This document shows positions 54,201 through 64,000 of a DNA stretch of 64,000 nt, in pieces. Source of the DNA: Rhynchopus euleeides. Its lineage: Eukaryota > Euglenozoa > Diplonemea > Diplonemida > Diplonemidae. Within the stretch, counting starts at the first letter, position 1, and each line of letters starts with the position of its first letter. A model generated the notes under the pieces. It saw nothing but the letters and a program-made list of their open reading frames with translations, was not told where the DNA came from and ran no database searches. The stretch spans positions 248,001 to 312,000 of the forward strand of contig OY723242.1 of the NCBI GenBank assembly GCA_963210315.1, written 5' to 3'. Position numbers and translations under genes: made by a program.

Positions 54201-57200
54201 GCACACTGTGTCATGCCCCCCCAGGCTTCTAGCACACTGTGTCATGCCCCCCCAGGCTTCTAACACACTGTGTCATGCCCCCCCAGGCTTCCAGCACACT
54301 GTGTCATGCCCCCCCAGGGTTCTAACACACTGTGTCATGCCTCCCCAGGCTTCCAGCACACTGTGTCATGCCCCCCCAGGGTTCTAACACACTGTGTCAT
54401 GCCCCCCCAGGCTTCGAACACACTGTGTCATGCCCCCCCAGGCTTCTAGCACACTGTGTCATGCCCCCCCAGGCTTCTAGCACACTGTGTCATGCCCCCC
54501 CAGGCTTCGAACACACTGTGTCATGCCCCCCCAGGCTTCTAGCACACTGTGTCATGCCCCCCCAGGCTTCTAGCACACTGTGTCATGCCCCCCCAGGCTT
54601 CGAACACACTGTGTCATGCCCCCCCAGGCTTCTAGCACACTGTGTCATGCCCCCCCAGGCTTCTAGCACACTGTGTCATGCCCCCCCAGGCTTCTAACAC
54701 ACTGTGTCATGCCCCCCCAGGCTTCCAGCACACTGTGTCATGCCCCCCCAGGGTTCTAGCACACTGTGTCATGCCCCCCCAGGCTTCTAACACACTGTGT
54801 CATGCCCCCCCAGGCTTCTAACACAATGTGTCATGCCCCCCCAGGCTTCTAGCACACTGTGTCATGCCCCCCCAGGCTTCGAACACACTGTGTCATGCCC
54901 CCCCAGGCTTCTAGCACACTGTGTCATGCCCCCCCAGGCTTCCAGCACACTGTGTCATGCCCCCCCAGGCTTCTAGCACACTGTGTCATGCCCCCCCAGG
55001 CTTCGAACACACTGTGTCATGCCCCCCCAGGCTTCTAGCACACTGTGTCATGCCCCCCCAGGCTTCTAGCACACTGTGTCATGCCCCCCCAGGCTTCTAA
55101 CACACTGTGTCATGCCCCCCCAGGCTTCCAGCACACTGTGTCATGCCCCCCCAGGGTTCTAGCACACTGTGTCATGCCCCCCCAGGCTTCTAGCACACTG
55201 TGTCATGCCCCCCCAGGCTTCTAACACAATGTGTCATGCCCCCCCAGGCTTCTAGCACACTGTGTCATGCCCCCCCAGGCTTCCAGCACACTGTGTCATG
55301 CCCCCCCAGGCTTCTAACACAATGTGTCATGCCCCCCCAGGCTTCTAGCACACTGTGTCATGCCCCCCCAGGCTTCGAACACACTGTGTCATGCCCCCCC
55401 AGGCTTCTAGCACACTGTGTCATGCCCCCCCAGGCTTCCAGCACACTGTGTCATGCCCCCCCAGGCTTCTAACACACTGTGTCATGCCCCCCCAGGCTTC
55501 TAACACAATGTGTCATGCCCCCCCAGGCTTCTAGCACACTGTGTCATGCCCCCCCAGGCTTCGAACACACTCTGTCATGCCCCCCCAGGCTTCTAGCACA
55601 CTGTGTCATGCCCCCCCAGGCTTCCAGCACACTGTGTCATGCCCCCCCAGGCTTCTAACACAATGTGTCATGCCCCCCCAGGCTTCTAGCACACTGTGTC
55701 ATGCCCCCCCAGGCTTCGAACACACTGTGTCATGCCCCCCCAGGCTTCTAACACACTGTGTCATGCCCCCCCAGGCTTCCAGCACACTGTGTCATGCCCC
55801 CCCAGGGTTCTAGCACACTGTGTCATGCCCCCCCAGGCTTCTAACACACTGTGTCATGCCCCCCCAGGCTTCTAGCACACTGTGTCATGCCCCCCCAGGC
55901 TTCTAGCACACTGTGTCATGCCCCCCCAGGCTTCCAGCACACTGTGTCATGCCCCCCCAGGCTTCTAGCACACTGTGTCATGCCCCCCCAGGCTTCGAAC
56001 ACACTGTGTCATGCCCCCCCAGGCTTCTAGCACACTGTGTCATGCCCCCCCAGGCTTCTAACACAATGTGTCATGCCCCCCCAGGCTTCTAGCACACTGT
56101 GTCATGCCCCCCCAGGCTTCGAACACACTGTGTCATGCCCCCCCAGGCTTCTAACACAATGTGTCATGCCCCCCCAGGCTTCTAGCACACTGTGTCATGC
56201 CCCCCCAGGCTTCGAACACACTGTGTCATGCCCCCCCAGGCTTCTAACACAATGTGTCATGCCCCCCCAGGCTTCGAACACACTGTGTCATGCCCCCCCC
56301 AGGCTTCTAGCACACTGTGTCATGCCCCCCCAGGCTTCCAGCACACTGTGTCATGCCCCCCCAGGCTTCTAGCACACTGTGTCATGCCCCCCCAGGCTTC
56401 GAACACACTGTGTCATGCCCCCCCAGGCTTCCAGCACACTGTGTCATGCCCCCCCAGGCTTCTAGCACACTGTGTCATGCCCCCCCAGGCTTCTAGCACA
56501 CGGTGTCATGCCCCCCCAGGCTTCCAGCACACTGTGTCATGCCCCCCCAGGCTTCTAGCACACTGTGTCATGCCCCCCCAGGCTTCGAACACACTGTGTC
56601 ATGCCCCCCCAGGCTTCTAGCACACTGTGTCATGCCCCCCCAGGCTTCTAGCACACTGTGTCATGCCCCCCCAGGCTTCGAACACACTGTGTCATGCCCC
56701 CCCAGGCTTCCAGCACACTGTGTCATGCCCCCCCAGGCTTCTAGGACACTGTGTCATGCCCCCCCAGGCTTCGAACACACTGTGTCATGCCCCCCAGGCT
56801 TCTAGCACACTGTGTCATGCCCCCCCAGGCTTCCAGCACACTGTGTCATGCCCCCCCAGGCTTCTAGCACACTGTGTCATGCCCCCCCAGGCTTCCAGCA
56901 CACTGTGTCATGCCCCCGCAGGCTTCCAGCACACTGTGTCATGCCCCCCCAGGCTTCCAGCACACTGTGTCATGCCCCCCCAGGCTTCTAGCACACTGTG
57001 TCATGCCCCCCCAGGCTTCTAGCACACTGTGTCATGCCCCCCCAGGCTTCGAACACACTGTGTCATGCCCCCCCAGGCTTCTAGCACACTGTGTCATGCC
57101 CCCCCAGGCTTCCAGCACACTGTGTCATGCCCCCCCAGGCTTCTAACACACTGTGTCATGCCCCCCCAGGCTTCTAACACAATGTGTCATGCCCCCCCAG

Positions 57201-60200
57201 GCTTCTAGCACACTGTGTCATGCCCCCCCAGGCTTCGAACACACTGTGTCATGCCCCCCCAGGCTTCGAACACACTGTGTCATGCCCCCCCAGGCTTCCA
57301 GCACACTGTGTCATGCCCCCCCAGGCTTCTAGCACACTGTGTCATGCCCCCCCAGGCTTCGAACACACTGTGTCATGCCCCCCCAGGCTTCTAGCACACT
57401 GTGTCATGCCCCCCCAGGCTTCCAGCACACTGTGTCATGCCCCCCCAGGCTTCTAACACACTGTGTCATGCCCCCCCAGGCTTCTAACACAATGTGTCAT
57501 GCCCCCCCAGGCTTCTAGCACACTGTGTCATGCCCCCCCAGGCTTCGAACACACTGTGTCATGCCCCCCCAGGCTTCGAACACACTGTGTCATGCCCCCC
57601 CAGGCTTCCAGCACACTGTGTCATGCCCCCCCAGGCTTCTAGCACACTGTGTCATGCCCCCCCAGGCTTCGAACACACTGTGTCATGCCCCCCCAGGCTT
57701 CTAGCACACTGTGTCATGCCCCCCCAGGCTTCCAGCACACTGTGTCATGCCCCCCCAGGCTTCTAGCACACTGTGTCATGCCCCCCCAGGCTTCCAGCAC
57801 ACTGTGTCATGCCCCCCCAGGCTTCCAGCACACTGTGTCATGCCCCCCCAGGCTTCTAGCACACTGTGTCATGCCCCCCCAGGCTTCGAACACACTGTGT
57901 CATGCCCCCCCAGGCTTCTAGCACACTGTGTCATGCCCCCCCAGGCTTCCAGCACACTGTGTCATGCCCCCCCAGGCTTCTAACACACTGTGTCATGCCC
58001 CCCCAGGCTTCTAACACAATGTGTCATGCCCCCCCAGGCTTCTAGCACACTGTGTCATGCCCCCCCAGGCTTCGAACACACTGTGTCATGCCCCCCCAGG
58101 CTTCCAGCACACTGTGTCATGCCCCCCCAGGGTTCTAACACACTGTGTCATGCCCCCCCAGGCTTCGAACACACTGTGTCATGCCCCCCCAGGCTTCCAG
58201 CACACTGTGTCATGCCCCCCCAGGCTTCTAGCACACTGTGTCATGCCCCCCCAGGCTTCTAGCACACTGTGTCATGCCCCCCCAGGCTTCGAACACACTG
58301 TGTCATGCCCCCCCAGGCTTCTAGCACACTGTGTCATGCCCCCCCAGGCTTCTAGCACACTGTGTCATGCCCCCCCAGGCTTCCAGCACACTGTGTCATG
58401 CCCCCCCAGGCTTCCAGCACACTGTGTCATGCCCCCCCAGGCTTCTAGCACACTGTGTCATGCCCCCCCAGACTTCTAGCACACTGTGTCATGCCCCCCC
58501 AGGCTTCGAACACACTGTGTCATGCCCCCCCAGGCTTCTAGCACACTGTGTCATGCCCCCCCAGGCTTCCAGCACACTGTGTCATGCCCCCCCAGGCTTC
58601 TAACACACTGTGTCATGCCCCCCCAGGCTTCTAACACAATGTGTCATGCCCCCCCAGGCTTCTAGCACACTGTGTCATGCCCCCCCAGGCTTCCAGCACA
58701 CTGTGTCATGCCCCCGCAGGCTTCCAGCACACTGTGTCATGCCCCCCCAGGCTTCCAGCACACTGTGTCATGCCCCCCCAGGCTTCTAGCACACTGTGTC
58801 ATGCCCCCCCAGGCTTCTAGCACACTGTGTCATGCCCCCCCAGGCTTCGAACACACTGTGTCATGCCCCCCCAGGCTTCTAGCACACTGTGTCATGCCCC
58901 CCCAGGCTTCCAGCACACTGTGTCATGCCCCCCCAGGCTTCTAACACAATGTGTCATGCCCCCCCAGGCTTCTAGCACACTGTGTCATGCCCCCCCAGGC
59001 TTCGAACACACTGTGTCATGCCCCCCCAGGCTTCGAACACACTGTGTCATGCCCCCCCAGGCTTCCAGCACACTGTGTCATGCCCCCCCAGGCTTCTAGC
59101 ACACTGTGTCATGCCCCCCCAGGCTTCGAACACACTGTGTCATGCCCCCCCAGGCTTCTAGCACACTGTGTCATGCCCCCCCAGGCTTCCAGCACACTGT
59201 GTCATGCCCCCCCAGGCTTCTAGCACACTGTGTCATGCCCCCCCAGGCTTCCAGCACACTGTGTCATGCCCCCCCAGGCTTCCAGCACACTGTGTCATGC
59301 CCCCCCAGGCTTCTAGCACACTGTGTCATGCCCCCCCAGGCTTCGAACACACTGTGTCATGCCCCCCCAGGCTTCTAGCACACTGTGTCATGCCCCCCCA
59401 GGCTTCCAGCACACTGTGTCATGCCCCCCCAGGCTTCTAACACACTGTGTCATGCCCCCCCAGGCTTCTAACACAATGTGTCATGCCCCCCCAGGCTTCT
59501 AGCACACTGTGTCATGCCCCCCCAGGCTTCGAACACACTGTGTCATGCCCCCCCAGGCTTCCAGCACACTGTGTCATGCCCCCCCAGGCTTCTAGCACAC
59601 TGTGTCATGCCCCCCCAGGCTTCCAGCACACTGTGTCATGCCCCCACAGGGTTCTAACACACTGTGTCATGCCCCCCCAGGCTTCGAACACACTGTGTCA
59701 TGCCCCCCCAGGCTTCCAGCACACTGTGTCATGCCCCCCCAGGCTTCTAGCACACTGTGTCATGCCCCCCCAGGCTTCTAGCACACTGTGTCATGCCCCC
59801 CCAGGCTTCGAACACACTGTGTCATGCCCCCCCAGGCTTCTAGCACACTGTGTCATGCCCCCCCAGGCTTCCAGCACACTGTGTCATGCCCCCCCAGGCT
59901 TCTAGCACACTGTGTCATGCCCCCCCAGGCTTCCAGCACACTGTGTCATGCCCCCCCAGGCTTCCAGCACACTGTGTCATGCCCCCCCAGGCTTCTAGCA
60001 CACTGTGTCATGCCCCCCCAGGCTTCTAGCACACTGTGTCATGCCCCCCCAGGCTTCGAACACACTGTGTCATGCCCCCCCAGGCTTCTAGCACACTGTG
60101 TCATGCCCCCCCAGGCTTCCAGCACACTGTGTCATGCCCCCCCAGGGTTCTAACACACTGTGTCATGCCCCCCCAGGCTTCTAACACAATGTGTCATGCC

Positions 60201-61791
60201 CCCCCAGGCTTCTAGCACACTGTGTCATGCCCCCCCAGGCTTCGAACACACTGTGTCATGCCCCCCCAGGCTTCTAACACACTGTGTCATGCCCCCCCAG
60301 GCTTCCAGCACACTGTGTCATGCCCCCCCAGGGTTCTAGCACACTGTGTCATGCCCCCCCAGGCTTCTAACACACTGTGTCATGACCCCCCAGGCTTCTA
60401 ACACACTGTGTCATGCCCCCCCAGGCTTCCAGCACACTGTGTCATGCCCCCCCAGGGTTCTAGCACACTGTGTCATGCCCCCCCAGGCTTCTAGCACACT
60501 GTGTCATGCCCCCCCAGGCTTCTAGCACACTGTGTCATGCCCCCCCAGGCTTCCAGCACACTGTGTCATGCCCCCCCAGGGTTCTAGCACACTGTGTCAT
60601 GCCCCCCCAGGCTTCTAACACACTGTGTCATGCCCCCCCAGGCTTCCAGCACACTGTGTCATGCCCCCCCAGGCTTCGAACACACTGTGTCATGCCCCCC
60701 CAGGCTTCTAACACACTGTGTCATGCCCCCCCAGGCTTCCAGCACACTGTGTCATGCCCCCCCAGGCTTCTAGCACACTGTGTCATGCCCCCCCAGGCTT
60801 CTAACACACTGTGTCATGCCCCCCCAGGCTTCTAGCACACTGTGTCATGCCCCCCCAGGCTTCTAGCACACTGTGTCATGCCCCCCCAGGCTTCTAACAC
60901 ACTGTGTCATGCCCCCCCAGGCTTCCAGCACACTGTGTCATGCCCCCCCAGGCTTCTAGCACACTGTGTCATGCCCCCCCAGGCTTCGAACACACTGTGT
61001 CATGCCCCCCCAGGCTTCTAACACACTGTGTCATGCCCCCCCAGGCTTCCAGCACACTGTGTCATGCCCCCCCAGGCTTCTAGCACACTGTGTCATGCCC
61101 CCCCAGGCTTCTAACACACTGTGTCATGCCCCCCCAGGCTTCTAGCACACTGTGTCATGCCCCCCCAGGCTTCTAGCACACTGTGTCATGCCCCCCCAGG
61201 CTTCTAACACACTGTGTCATGCCCCCCCAGGCTTCCAGCACACTGTGTCATGCCCCCCCAGGCTTCTAGCACACTGTGTCATGCCCCCCCAGGCTTCGAA
61301 CACACTGTGTCATGCCCCCCCAGGCTTCTAACACACTGTGTCATGCCCCCCCAGGCTTCCAGCACACTGTTTCATGCCCCCCCAGGCTTCGAACACACTG
61401 TGTCATGCCCCCCCAGGCTTCTAACACACTGTGTCATGCCCCCCCAGGCTTCCAGCACACTGTGTCATGCCCCCCCAGGCTTCTAGCACACTGTGTCATG
61501 TCCCCCCAGGCTTCTAACACACTGTGTCATGCCCCCCCAGGCTTCTAGCACACTGTGTCATGCCCCCCCAGGCTTCTAGCACACTGTGTCATGCCCCCCC
61601 AGGCTTCTAACACACTGTGTCATGCCCCCCCAGGCTTCCAGCACACTGTGTCATGCCCCCCCAGGCTTCTAGCACACTGTGTCATGCCCCCCCAGGCTTC
61701 TAGCACACTGTGTCATGCCCCCCCAGGGTTCTAGCACACTGTGTCATGCCCCCCCTGGCTTCTAACACACTGTGTCATGCCCCCAGGTCGC

Positions 61792-62080
61792 CTTCCTCCC
61801 CCACTCCATCGCAGTCACTCAGTGGATTTTCGGCGATCGCAGTGCTCCGTCCCTCCCGCTGCAACCAACTGAGGCTTCCGTCCCGTTGCCCGTCACCACC
61901 TCGAGGGAGGTATCCCGGGGTTTCGGCAGCGTCGTCCGGCCCGCCCTCGCCTCACGCTGCCGACCTCCGCCAGTTCCGCCACTCAGGAAGCACAGCTTTG
62001 AAACCCGCGCACTCGTCACACACATCTCTACCGCGCCCCTGCGCTGTGCTCCTCCGTCTCGTTCGCACCCCCTTTACCCT
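61792..62080. other. Right edge of the satellite, no gene
   Basis: Unique GC-rich sequence starting CGCCTTCCTCCCCCACTCC. No convincing frame. Confidence 0.4.
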
Positions 62081-62581
62081 TCATTCCCGTGCAGCTTCTC
62101 GCCTCGAGATGCAGCAGACACCCGTGAGCAGAGAAGGGAGTGTAGCAGTCCCTCGGTTCGCCCCCGGGTAGCAAAGTAAGCCCGTGCAGCCCTGTCGCCA
62201 GCTTTCCGGCGTAGTCGCCGCCGGTGTCCGCTGAGGTTCCACAGGAACGGCCGGCAGACAACTTCGTGACAGGCAGCCGCCCTCGTTCCTGTGCCAGAAG
62301 TCAACAAACGCGTCGGTGATCCGCTCCCGCTCCGCGGCAGCCCTTTCGGTGACCTCGAAGGTGTGCACCAGTTCCGACTGCGCCTCGCGTTGCAGCTGCC
62401 CGCCCAACTCTTTCCCCTCCCGTCGCCCAGTCAGTGGTCGATCGCCTCCCTCTCGCGTGCCGCCAGCTTTGGACCACACCCCGCTCGGCCCGCCTCGGCA
62501 GTTGTTGTCCCCAGTACGCGCGCCTCCCGGGTCGGGTTCGCGCCCACCCCCGCACGGGCGGCTCTCCGTGAGGGAGAGGTC
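62081..62581 (-). CDS. Weak ORF, possible exon
   Basis: About 165 codons without an ATG. The middle (GQLQREAQSELVHTFEVTER, then AAAERERITDAFVDFWHRNE) is helix-rich and protein-like; the ends are Gly/Arg/Pro-rich. It may be an internal exon of a minus-strand gene. No family recognised. Confidence 0.25.
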   Translation of the reverse strand, partial: DLSLTESRPCGGGREPDPGGARTGDNNCRGGPSGVWSKAGGTREGGDRPLTGRREGKELGGQLQREAQSELVHTFEVTERAAAERERITDAFVDFWHRNEGGCLSRSCLPAVPVEPQRTPAATTPESWRQGCTGLLCYPGANRGTATLPSLLTGVCCISRREAARE

Positions 62582-62733
62582 CACCCTTTACCAGCCCCCT
62601 TGCGCATCGTTTTTTGAGCGCACGGGAACGCGCAGCACCCCCTGGCCATCGGCCAGTCGTCACCCCCCCGGCGCCCCACCGCCCCCCGCGTCCAGCGCAG
62701 GACAGCACATCCCCTGCTGAAACTTTTGCGCGG

Positions 62734-62801
62734 GGGGCCGCGCGAAGCGCGGCCCCGCGACCCCACCCCCACCCCGCGCGAAGCGCGGGGTGGGGGTGGG
62801 G
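62734..62801. repeat. Two adjacent GC-rich hairpins with the same GAA loop
   Basis: First: GGGGCCGCGC-GAA-GCGCGGCCCC (62734-62756). Second: CCCCACCCCCACCCCGCGC, GAA, then the full 19-nt reverse complement (62761-62801). Both are perfect stems closed by GCGC around GAA. A terminator-like or mobile hairpin role is possible; nothing adjacent decides it. Confidence 0.85.
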
Positions 62802-63017
62802 GTTTAACCTTATCTTCCTTGGGGGTGCAGGACCTCCCCCAGGATTGACGAGTTGGGGGTATAGCTTGGCGGACGATGACGTGGTATCGACAGCGGCTTG
62901 CCCCCCCCGCCCTGAAATAGGCGCGTGAACTCTTACGTCACTTCGCACAGTGTGCATCATGTTCAAATGACACGCAGGAGCCAGTAGGCTGCCTTTCAAA
63001 CGGGGTGCCTGTCCCTG

Positions 63018-63285
63018 CTGGACAGGGGGGTCTGGGGGGCGGAGCCCCCCAGCCGCCGGAGGCCATGGGAGTGAACATTTATTCCTGGTGGGCGCGGTTA
63101 CTCACGGCATGGTCCCTCGGTGCCAGGCTGCGATGCCAGCACGCTAACCCAAATTGCAAAACGGCGGGCGCAGATCGGTGTGAATTGGGCTGCATCCTGG
63201 GTAGCCCGGACCCTACCCGATGTGACGATAAATTGTCGCGCAAGGACATGCCACAGGGGGGTCGAGCCCCCCAGCCGCCGTAGTG
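63018..63285. repeat. Dispersed GGAGCCCCCC hairpin repeat, two copies
   Basis: GTCTGGGGGGCGGAGCCCCC-CAGCCGCCGGAGGCCATGG at ~63028-63068 and a shortened copy (CACAGGGGGGTCGAGCCCCC-CAGCCGCCG) at ~63250-63280. Same family as at 24.1, 24.2, 25.9 and 26.1 kb. Confidence 0.75.
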
Positions 63286-63291
63286 AACCCC

Positions 63292-63957
63292 TTACCAAAT
63301 TCGGTGGGTCGTTGGGTCGATTGTTACGAAGAGCCCTGCCACCCACATGTGCAGGACACGCCCGCCCGACATGTGCATTGTACAGCACCACACCAACTTC
63401 CCGTACGGATTTGTCTGCAAGCCATCCCCGACCCAAATGCCTCCTGTCTCACCGAGTCTGGAAATGCTGCCGCACACACTGCCACACCTGAACCCTGCAG
63501 GGGCTGCCTGCCGTTGGGTGGCTCGACGATCCGGCACAGGTCCTCCTGCAGCCACCTGATGCGCTCTTGCTTCGCAGAACTCGCCATCGTCACGCTTCTC
63601 CCTGACGCAGGCCTCCGCGAGCTGCTTCACCAGCTCCGCCTCCTCCGCGTCCCCCCGATGCAGCGACTGCGCGCGCTGGAGGGGGGCCCCGGATGGGAGG
63701 GCTAGGCGGTGCCGCATGGCTACACCTCGTGCAGGCTGCTGGATCGACGCAGCGGTCCCTGCAGCCGGATCGTCGCAAAACCCAGAGCTTGTGCGGCCAG
63801 GTGCAGGGCTGCGACCTGTCTCGACCTGCATCTCCGCCCAGGCCCGCCCAGTCCCGTAGCTCACGTGTTTCATCGCCTCGGGGATGAACCCCTCCGGAAC
63901 TGGGTTCGTCCCCAGCCGTACGGCCTTGTCATACAGCGCCCGTCTCCTGTATCGCTT
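63292..63957 (-). CDS. Unidentified ORF at right edge, probably frameshifted or spliced
   Basis: Open from just after a TGA at 63958; the first ATG is at 63873, but protein-like sequence starts before it (DKAVRLGTNPVPEGFIPEAM, then KHVSYGTGRAWAEMQVE). A helical segment follows (DAEEAELVKQLAEACVREKR). After that the more protein-like reading switches frame (SSAKQERIRWLQEDLCRIVE at ~63490-63590), suggesting an intron, frameshift or decayed gene. Likewise another frame (RERLMKAIQETG) looks better upstream of the TGA. No family recognised. Confidence 0.35.
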   Translation of the reverse strand, partial: KRYRRRALYDKAVRLGTNPVPEGFIPEAMKHVSYGTGRAWAEMQVETGRSPAPGRTSSGFCDDPAAGTAASIQQPARGVAMRHRLALPSGAPLQRAQSLHRGDAEEAELVKQLAEACVREKRDDGEFCEARAHQVAAGGPVPDRRATQRQAAPAGFRCGSVCGSISRLGETGGIWVGDGLQTNPYGKLVWCCTMHMSGGRVLHMWVAGLFVTIDPTTHRIW

Positions 63958-64000
63958 TCATGAGCCGCTCGCGAGGGGGTGAAGGTGTAGCGCCCCTCGA

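Larger units (their letters stand above)
31604..61791. repeat. 30.2-kb satellite of a 31-bp unit (~970 copies)
   Basis: Consensus unit: CTTCTARCACACTGTGTCAT, G, seven C, AGG. Units vary at few positions: CTTCTAG, CTTCTAA, CTTCGAA, CTTCCAG, or GGTTCTA at the start; ACAATG for ACACTG; CTCTGTC for CTGTGTC. Length variants are rare (six-C units at ~32055, 46253, 50996, 51492, 56787; eight-C units at ~45756, 50499, 56290; a lost C at ~33412). The plus strand is C-rich, so the minus strand carries a G7 run every 31 nt. Since 31 is not a multiple of three, all frames cycle through one 31-residue peptide; the resulting ORFs are not evidence of coding. Position could be pericentromeric, subtelomeric or interstitial; no telomere repeat is seen. 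Confidence 0.98.

Noticed and set aside
31604..61791. Many plus-strand ORFs of 90-214 codons repeating MSCPPRLLAHCVMPPQ-like peptides
   Set aside because: They follow from a 31-bp unit cycling through three frames. They end wherever the unit reads TTCTAG or TTCTAA in that phase and restart at each ATG. Identical peptides at many offsets reflect array structure, not selection for protein.
31604..61791. CRISPR array
   Set aside because: Direct head-to-tail 31-bp units with no unique spacers, in a eukaryotic context with no cas genes.
31604..61791. Canonical G-quadruplexes between successive G7 runs of the satellite
   Set aside because: Loops of ~24 nt between runs are too long for standard quadruplex motifs; only intermolecular or long-loop forms would be possible.
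62301..62999. 232-codon minus-strand ORF
   Set aside because: Runs through two hairpins and is Arg/Gly/Ala-rich throughout without any protein-like segment; a high-GC artefact.

Overview
The window comes from a GC-rich microbial eukaryote, not a prokaryote. It has a GT-AG intron in a conserved endomembrane gene, a nuclear NIPP1/SNIP1-type FHA protein, DUF4116 repeat proteins of the kind expanded in many protists, low gene density, several TIR transposon families, and a 30-kb minisatellite. The lineage (for example an alveolate, another alga or a euglenozoan) cannot be fixed from the sequence. Every gene I can support lies on the minus strand.

Layout. 1-6.3 kb is a compact minus-strand gene block: EIPR1 (two exons), an FHA protein with a degenerate Tpt1/KptA-like C-terminus, and a ubiquitin-like/DUF4116 repeat gene that runs off the left edge. 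6.3-16.8 kb holds no convincing gene. It is a mosaic of TIR and fold-back elements (called E1-E6 here) whose ends often sit in poly-G/C tracts. They include three copies of a ~1.1-kb family with ~0.37-kb inverted arms and a 692-bp near-perfect palindrome made of TACATG/TACTTG words. 17.0-18.5 kb encodes a type II membrane protein resembling a Golgi glycosyltransferase. 18.8-26.1 kb is a second mobile zone: a piggyBac-like non-autonomous element, and a large element with 30-bp-repeat arms (E7) into which a second TIR element (E8) has inserted. Both carry short minus-strand ORFs, one of them histone-H2B-like and one Lys/Ala/Pro-rich. 26.1-28.0 kb is repeat debris.

28.0-31.1 kb holds a second DUF4116 gene, a close paralog of the one at the left edge. 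It is split by an 831-bp insertion flanked by a perfect 19-bp target-site duplication. 31.6-61.8 kb is about 970 tandem copies of a 31-bp unit with clear higher-order structure, including a recent 4,743-bp internal duplication. 61.8-64 kb has GC-rich hairpins, dispersed hairpin repeats and one weakly supported ORF at the right edge.

The genes do not form one pathway. EIPR1 acts in endosomal tethering, the FHA protein probably in the nucleus, and the glycosyltransferase-like protein in the secretory pathway. The DUF4116 proteins have no established function. The window's main interest is repeat and transposon biology, plus the unusual FHA/KptA-like domain combination.
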